Part shown: positions 57,764 to 64,000 of the stretch, piece by piece
How the letters are laid out: every line of letters begins with the position of its first letter
Numbering within the stretch: position 1 is the first letter of the stretch
Assembly (NCBI GenBank): GCA_021234155.1
Contig: JAJEKV010000054.1
Location: 6,716,655-6,780,654, forward strand
DNA length: 64,000 bases
Reading direction: 5' to 3'
From: Isoetes taiwanensis
Lineage: Eukaryota; Streptophyta; Lycopodiopsida; Isoetales; Isoetaceae
Made by a program: the position numbers and the translations under genes
The notes under the pieces: model-generated
Told to the model about the DNA's origin: nothing
Seen by the model: the letters and a program-made list of their open reading frames with translations, nothing else
Database searches by the model: none

Positions 57764-59012
57764 TCAAAAAGAACGACGACCCAATAAATAATGTCTCCAT
57801 ACCCTCAAGGCATGGATAATAGCCAACATTTTCAGATCATGCAATGGGTAATTTTGTTCAGCAGGAGACAACTTACGAGATATATAAGCACAAACTCGGC
57901 CATCCTGCAGCAAGACTCCTCCTATAGCTTTCCCAGAAGCATCAGTGACTACATGGAAGGGTATATTCATGTCTGGAATCCTTAAAACTGGTGCACTAAT
58001 CAAAACATCCTTTAACTTTTGGAAACATTCCTGACAACTATCAGTCCAATACAAATCATTCTTCTTACCCAACAAATAAGTTAAAGGAGCAGCAATCTTT
58101 GCAAATTTAGGAACAAATTTTGCGGTAATACCCCGCTAATCCCAAGAATGATCTTACCTCCTTCACCGTCTTTGGTGTGGGCCAATCCCTAACTGCCTCA
58201 ATCTTAGAAGGATCTGGCTCTAATCCCTTTTCTGAAATAACATGCCCAAGATATACCAATCTAGTTTGTGCAAAAGAACACTTAGATAACTTACCATACA
58301 ACTTTTCTCGTCGCAAAATAGTTAATGTCTGCTTTACATGTTCCACATGCTCCTCTAATGTCCTGGAATATACCAAAATATCATCAAAGAAAACCAATAT
58401 AAACTTATCCAGGAAAGATCGGAATATCTCATTCATGAGACGCATAAAAGTGGCAGGAGCATTTGTCAGCCCAAACGACATTACAACAAACTCGTAATGT
58501 CCGCAGCGTGTCTTAAAGGCAGTCTTATAATTATTTGTATCCTTGATCCGGATCTGATGATATCCAGATCGTAAATCAATTTTTGTGAAGTACTTAGCTT
58601 GTCCCAACTGATCAAATAACTCATCAACCCTAGGCAATGCATATCTATTCTTCACTGTAATCTGGTTAAGCATGCGATAATCAATACACAACCTTAATGT
58701 CCCATCTTTTTTTTTTACAAACAAAACTGGCGCACCAAATGGAGAAACACTCGGTCGTATAAATCCTTGTTCCAATAATTCCGCTAACTGTTTCTTCAAT
58801 TCGGCCATCTCTAATGCATGAAATCTATATGGTGGCCTTGATGTGGGTTCAGCCCCAGGAACAAGTTCTATCTCATGATCTACCATTCTATGTGGAGGCA
58901 ATTCTGTTAATTCTTTAGGAAACACATCAGAGAACTCATCCAACACCTTCTGGATCTCAGAAGCAATAGGTTGTTCTGTAAATTCTGCGGTACCCAAAAA
59001 TGCACATCCCAT
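57764..59012 (-). pseudogene. Reverse transcriptase and RNase H
   Basis: RT (59012-58107, 301 codons open) shows [48 protein letters not shown] and [15 protein letters not shown]. The catalytic pair is in FFDDILVYS, where related elements usually have F(V/I)DD; both Asp are kept. A frame break near 58090 leads into RNase H (58075-57764) with VTDASGKAIGGVL and YPLHDLKMLAIIHALRVWRHY. The usual HDLE is HDLK here, so the catalytic Glu appears lost. Everything is on the minus strand, in the order RT then RNase H then integrase. Confidence 0.9.
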
Positions 59013-59129
59013 TCTTATGCAACCAATCTAAATCTGTTTCTTAAAACTTTTCCGGACAAAGGTGTAATCACTAATGACCAAGGCAATCCTTCGACACATA
59101 CTTATCTCCATTAGGACTTTGACATGTAA

Positions 59130-59600
59130 CTATTTGCTCTCATAATCAATGCAAGCTTTATGTGGCCTCAACCATGACATTCTTAGAATAGCATCATACT
59201 TCCCTAGGCTCAATACTTCAAAACTAGTATGGGACTCAAGATCTCCTACTTGGAATTCAAGATTGTCTACCTTAGCATAAGAAGTCTTAATTTTACCATC
59301 AGCCAACTCCACATATCTAGGGTCCTGGCTAATCATATTCAAATCTAGTTTCTTTGCCAGCCTTGGGGAAATTAAACAATGTGTACTACCACAATCAATA
59401 ATAAGAAAGAGAACAGGAACTCCATGAATAATACCTGGAACTCTAATGACCACAGCTTGATTATCTACACGACCCTGGTCCACTGCAGCATACATGCACA
59501 TTCTTTCCACAGGAGGGTCCGTGATTCGAGAGCAGCCCCTAACTTCAACTGCGGGGGTTAGCACATGTGCTATAATCCTGTTATCTCCCCTAGCTTGTCC
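59130..59600 (-). pseudogene. Retropepsin-type aspartic protease
   Basis: In the frame 59861-59130 GVPVLFLIIDCGSTHCLIS holds the active-site region as DCGS where DSG is usual. This is followed by ILRMSWLRPHKACIDYESK, equal to the conserved GMDWL-x-x-H...DC region of plant gypsy proteases. The first part of this frame overlaps the gag region out of frame. Confidence 0.7.
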
Positions 59601-59613
59601 TCTGCCACCCCTA

Positions 59614-60189
59614 TTATTGTCCCAAAAACCTCCATGACCACCACGGTATACCTCGGCCTCCGTTTCCTCTGCCTTGGCCCCGTCCATAAGTATCACTAGA
59701 ATTCGACCTGGACCACTGGTTTGTTTGCCCTCCACGTTGAGAACATGCAGACGAGGCAGTACTATCCATCCACCTTCTCGGACAATCTCGTCCATAATGA
59801 CCAACTTCTCTGCACCTAAAGCATCGATTCTCATTAATACACTTTTCCCTAGTTTCATCATTCAAAGGTGCATACATAGGCCGAGATCCTCGATTTTGAT
59901 CGCCCTCCGCATATACTAACGGCTGCTTGTGACCATGCCATCCCTCTAGAGAGAATCTACCTCTACTCGTAGATCCACCAGCACCTTCTCCACTGCCTTG
60001 TCGGTAATTGTCTTTTGTTCGCGACACAGTCTTTGTAACACTTCTTTGGATAGCCCGCAAGATATTGACTACATTAGGGGTTCCACTAGGCCCGGCTCCA
60101 CCCGGCCTGTCCGGCTCCTCTTGGGAACTATCTCTACAATAATCAAAACCATAGCAAATATCATCAATAATCAAAATCTCATAATCCAC
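59614..60189 (-). pseudogene. Truncated gag with CCHC zinc knuckle
   Basis: A 191-codon frame opens 15 bp inside the primer site. It has a glycine/arginine-rich stretch and CFRCREVGHYGRDCP (C-x2-C-x4-H-x4-C), the nucleocapsid knuckle. The several hundred residues of retrotransposon capsid that should precede it are missing, which explains the short internal region. Confidence 0.75.
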
Positions 60190-60203
60190 TAATCAGAAAC
60201 TTG

Positions 60204-60215
60204 GCTCTGATACCA
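60204..60215 (-). promoter_or_regulatory. Primer-binding site for initiator Met tRNA
   Basis: On the minus strand TGGTATCAGAGC lies two bases from the end of the 5' LTR. It is complementary to the 3' end of plant initiator tRNA-Met, the usual primer of gypsy and copia elements. Confidence 0.95.
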
Positions 60216-60217
60216 AC

Positions 60218-62861
60218 TGTGACGGGCCTGGCCAGTTAACCTCTCGGTAACTGGAGATCCCATCGATCTCTACCGTTGGATCTACTTAACCTTTGAAACG
60301 CAAGAAATTGATTCATGCATACTTAGGTAAAGAATTTAATCTTTATACATGCTCTAAGGTCCCAAAAATACTGTACTTGCCATTGCTCAGCAAAAACCCC
60401 ACACAACACCCAAGTTTTAATAATAATTATAGCTTCAAGCTAATCCGTAATAATAATGGTAATATTAATTAGATATAATGTATAGCAATCCACACACTCC
60501 TACTCTCGCCTTTCTGAATCTTGGCTACTTCCTGGAGCATCTCGCACCTCTGCTTACACCATTAACCACGGGGTTAGTCACACGGACTAAGTGGGGATCG
60601 GGGAATCTAGGACATGTCTAGCATCAATAACCACAAAACATCAACCTTAAACAACAAACTAGTCTCACTGTAACCTCGCCCCTGCAATCTAAGTTATTAG
60701 TCCAATAAGCATAACCTCAATGCATAATTATACCAAGCATAACCATTGCAACTTGATTCCAACATTAAAAACCACATATACAATAGCCAAGCAACCATAG
60801 CATCAACATTGCAACCAATATTCCTCTGGGTCTGAGCAGGTCAACTCGGCTGATCAGGCCAGTGACATAGAGGCGGGGTAACCACGTGTGTACACACCCA
60901 TCCACGCTGCGTCCAGCATTGGAGGACCACTTAACTGTGCATGACGTTGTACCATACGGTATCAACGCCCGATGTTCAAATAATACCATATACATAGCAC
61001 TGTGCAATAACCGCGAGTCTAGACCATCGCACCTAGACTCCGGCCCCAGAGGTCTATATCAAAGAATTACATCATAAATAATTCAAGAAATTCTATGATA
61101 CATATTTCATGCAACTAAGAAACCCAACCATAGTTCATATAAATTATTACAACCATCATAATGCAAAATGCAACCATCAACCATGAGTTAAAATAAAAAC
61201 ATTTCTTAGCAACTCACTATTCTCAACTAAGTTAATTATCTTATTCAAATCGTTACCTAAGACCTTAACAACGGTTGCTTCCACATCTTTGCTAATTAAT
61301 TTAACGGTTTTGGCCCATTCTCCACCCATTACCTCTTTGGCATTATGCCCATCATTAATCTAGTTAATTCCAATATATTCCAATATCTGACTAGCTAACC
61401 TATCAATTTGCCCGTTAAATAACCGTGAATAATATAGCTTATATCCATTAGCACAACCATTTCTTTAACTTAACCTTTATTCCAAGGTCACGGGTTCAAC
61501 GCCTCGTTGTAAAAGTGGCCATGCAATGTAAAGTTGGTGGGGGAAGGACCCACTTCAGCAATGTAAAGTGGTGGGGGCAGGACCCATCTGGGTGTGTTGT
61601 AAAGTGTCACATGTCCGATGGGGCGCCTTAATGGCGTGACGTTAAAATCTCTTCTTCTTCTTCTTCTTCTTAGATAAATTATTGACCAATTCTATGTCCC
61701 GAACTAAACCTTAATGTTTTATTATTAATCTATAACCTTGGCTTTCTCTTTTCTTATTAAGCTATTAAATGACTTTTCTTTTTTTACTCTTAACCTAACG
61801 TGACTTACAGGAACTTACAGGAACGCGGCCTACAGCCCACAAATCCGGCCTTCAACACATCGGATCCAGCCCCAATCTCTCAAAAACATCCCGATTACGC
61901 TCTCAAAAGACTCTTTGGATCATTTTACTGTTATTGGCTCAAATCCGATGTTTTTCTTGGCAGTTCATGGCCACCAAGATCATGTTATTTGCGGCCGGAT
62001 CTTGCTTAAATCTTCCTGATTCAGTTTCCTTTACCCATTTCGCCAACCTAAGACCCAAATCGCCCATTTCGGGGTGATTCACATGCTTTTTGCAAAGATG
62101 CCAAATCGGCAAGCTCATGCCGTTCTTCCAGCGAAATGCAAGACAAAACATCAGCCGTCTTTGCGGTTCGGCCTCATCACTTTGATTCTAATCCATTTCA
62201 CATAACTTTTCATGCTTCCTGATCATTCAAGTTCATACTATGCAAGCGGCGGCATGCAAGAGAAACTTTTACCGCCTTAAATGATTCTGCCATACTTTTA
62301 CATTTAATCCATTCCACGGTTCTAATCTAGGCTATTCCAATGACTTCACATAGTTTACGTGCTTTCGGCTTTCTAAAAATCATCTTTCTAAAAATCATTA
62401 GATCTCAAGATACTTTTTGCAAGCTCTCGGTATGCAATCATAAAATGTTTCCATATACAATCATGCAAATTAATTCATGTCCACGCGTTTCTTACAATTT
62501 TACTCTAATTCCATGCTAAGCTCCAAAACAATCCCTCTTTTGCATCAATACAATTTTACTACGCTAGAAAACACCCCCTGTGTAAGGCTTGATCCCCACA
62601 CGGAATCCCGCTTGCTTCTTTTTGCACTCCAACACGCTCCCCGAGCTCACTTGCGCAATTAAAGCTCCTTCAAAGAATCGATCTTTTCCTAAATGTTTTT
62701 CTCTTTGTACTTATATTTATTTTTACCCACTAGTATTCCGTCCGTATAATCTCTACATATACGACGTATTACTCTGCATGCGTGATATTTTGATTAATAT
62801 TCCTTTGCATCCTTAAATAAAATAATTTCACAATGTACCTCAAAATCCTAGGTCCGTTACA
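60218..62861 (-). repeat. 5' LTR (2644 bp)
   Basis: Copy of 53497-56135. The element promoter should lie here and fire on the minus strand. A nested SINE occupies about 61466-61671 (B box GGTTCAACGCC at 61493, TTC tail at 61650-61671). Confidence 0.95.
61466..61671 (+). mobile_element. SINE nested in the 5' LTR
   Basis: Same insertion as 54745-54955, copied by the retrotransposon. The TTC tail is slightly shorter here. Confidence 0.6.
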
Positions 62862-62866
62862 AGTAA
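62862..62866. repeat. Target-site duplication, right
   Basis: AGTAA, identical to 53492-53496. Confidence 0.9.
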
Positions 62867-63699
62867 CAGAGGAGATGCTCCTGGATTTGCAAGAGGCTGC
62901 AGAGCAAAAGATAGTCCAACATTTTTAAGATTCCTTGGCATGTGCTCTACATGCTAAAACAGTCACATGCATGCCCAAGGACATGCATTTGGCCAAGTTC
63001 ATTAAAAAAGAGGACTGTTAGAAGCCCTACAACCTTTCTGTAATATATAAATTTTTGACTAATATAAGTGCAAGGTGTTAGATTATTCTTAAAAAAGATA
63101 GGAGTAGCAGAGTATATCTTTCATTTTACTTAATTCGAAAAAATTATGGCCAAATAAGCCATAGTATTCACGCCGTGCGCCAGGAGCCCAAGTGAGATTT
63201 TCACTCGACCCTGTGGCGCACGTCGTGAGTAGTTGACTCCTGATCTACCAAAAAACAAACCCAAATCGAGCAAACAAGAATATTTTGGGCTCTACTTGTC
63301 GAATGAAGCAAGAAAATTCCCTCATTTCATTAGTTTGGCGACATCTAGAACCCAAACAAGCCATTGGTACTCACGTCGTGCGCCTAGAGCACGACTGAAA
63401 TTCTCACTTGGGCATGAGTAGTCAACCTTTGAACCTTCGTACCCTGACCTAGACAACTCCAAATCACCTGATAATTGTTGCAGTAGGACCATTAGATAGT
63501 TTTTCCTATCTTTAGCTCTTCAAATTGCATGAAAAACAAATAGCTCCTCCCCAAAAAATAGCAACAGTTCCCAAACTCTAGAAAAATTCCCACCGAAATC
63601 TGCCCATAAATATAAGGATATCCCTCATTTCACCCATATTTTTGCTCTCCACTTCAAGCCTATCTTTCAGCTCCCTAAGGTGCTCATACATCTGTTTGA
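62867..63699. other. Intergenic with inverted repeats
   Basis: No gene. TATTCACGCCGTGCGCCA (63165-63182) pairs with TGGCGCACGTCGTGAGTA (63214-63231) at 16 of 18 positions. A small inner hairpin AGTGA/TCACT lies at 63191-63205. A related direct copy (ACTCACGTCGTGCGCC) starts near 63369. Confidence 0.6.
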
Positions 63700-64000
63700 C
63701 GTTTTCAAATCATAGCTACTGCATCCTTCAGACGATGGTACAATGCCACTTTCGATGTAGTAGAGGCAGATATCAACTCTCTCTTCTCAGGTTTTCGACA
63801 CGAGTTCAACCTGTCAGGCACCATAACAGGAAGACCATACTATAATGAAGTCATGCAAGAATTCCAAACAAAGGTAAGTCCCACATTACAAGAATTGCCT
63901 CCCTGCATAGGATTCTTTGTACCTAAGGCATCCCTCCAGGCAACTCTAAGCCATGTCACAAACATAGCTAAGTACCTGGACAACAAAGCAGCTCGTGTGT
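63700..64000 (+). CDS. Partial open frame running off the window, unknown product
   Basis: From about 63700 one plus frame stays open to the window end (about 100 codons). It has ordinary protein composition: RRWYNATFDVVEADINSLFS, then FNLSGTITGRPYYNEVMQEF and ELPPCIGFFVPKASLQATL. No ATG begins it, so it could be an exon or the start of a retroelement gag. I do not recognise a family. Confidence 0.35.

Larger units (their letters stand above)
53497..62861 (-). mobile_element. Ty3/gypsy LTR retrotransposon, 9.4 kb, defective
   Basis: Complete in outline: LTR 53497-56135 (3' LTR in its own orientation), internal region 56136-60217 and LTR 60218-62861 (5' LTR), with 5-bp duplications AGTAA on both sides. 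LTR ends are TG...CA (TGTAACGG...GTCACA on the minus strand). The coding order protease, reverse transcriptase, RNase H, integrase and chromodomain-like tail is that of Ty3/gypsy chromoviruses. The internal region is only 4.1 kb and the capsid part of gag is gone. Pol is frameshifted several times, so movement would need enzymes in trans. Confidence 0.95.

Overview
The window is nuclear DNA of a land plant. The evidence is a complete intron-containing laccase gene, a decayed PLS-type pentatricopeptide-repeat (PPR) gene, a spliced fragment of a DUF632 gene and plant-type transposons. The style of the LINE and hAT elements and the repeat load fit a large seed-free vascular plant genome such as a fern. 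That placement is a guess, not shown by any single gene. Only one gene (laccase) is clearly intact; most of the rest is transposon-derived.

Layout. (1) 1-9686 and 16929-32346 are direct copies of one block. Each holds a LINE, a proline-rich repeat region, small retroposons and a minus-strand hAT transposase. The second copy also carries a 4.58 kb insert (21903-26482) with a DUF632 gene fragment flanked by inverted MITEs, and a 1.07 kb retroposon (29891-30960) inside the hAT gene. (2) The spacer 9690-16928 has short retroposons, a PPR pseudogene and the 5' part of the second LINE. (3) 34.9-35.9 kb has two small paralogous genes with near-identical promoter architecture. (4) 36.0-44.9 kb is the most unusual part. 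A minus-strand gene with the signatures of the DUF7869 family lies beside a plus-strand gene that looks like a ParB-like domain joined to a beta-type N4/N6 DNA methyltransferase. The DNA between and beyond them carries about a dozen copies of the interrupted palindrome GATCGC-N4-GCGATC. Seven of these form an array with 34-35 bp spacing. (5) 47.9-50.0 kb is the laccase gene. (6) 53497-62861 is a Ty3/gypsy LTR retrotransposon with perfect 5-bp target duplications, 2.64 kb LTRs, a Met-tRNA primer site, a gag lacking its capsid part and a frameshifted pol. (7) 62.9-64.0 kb is intergenic DNA ending in an open reading frame that runs off the window.

How it fits together. The laccase works alone as a secreted oxidase. 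The methyltransferase and DUF7869 genes may be two parts of one mobile element, with the palindromes as binding or modification sites; this is inference. Differences between duplicated copies and between the two LTRs often sit at CAG/CTG triplets and include indels. This suggests that part of the apparent decay is consensus error at methylated CHG sites rather than mutation.
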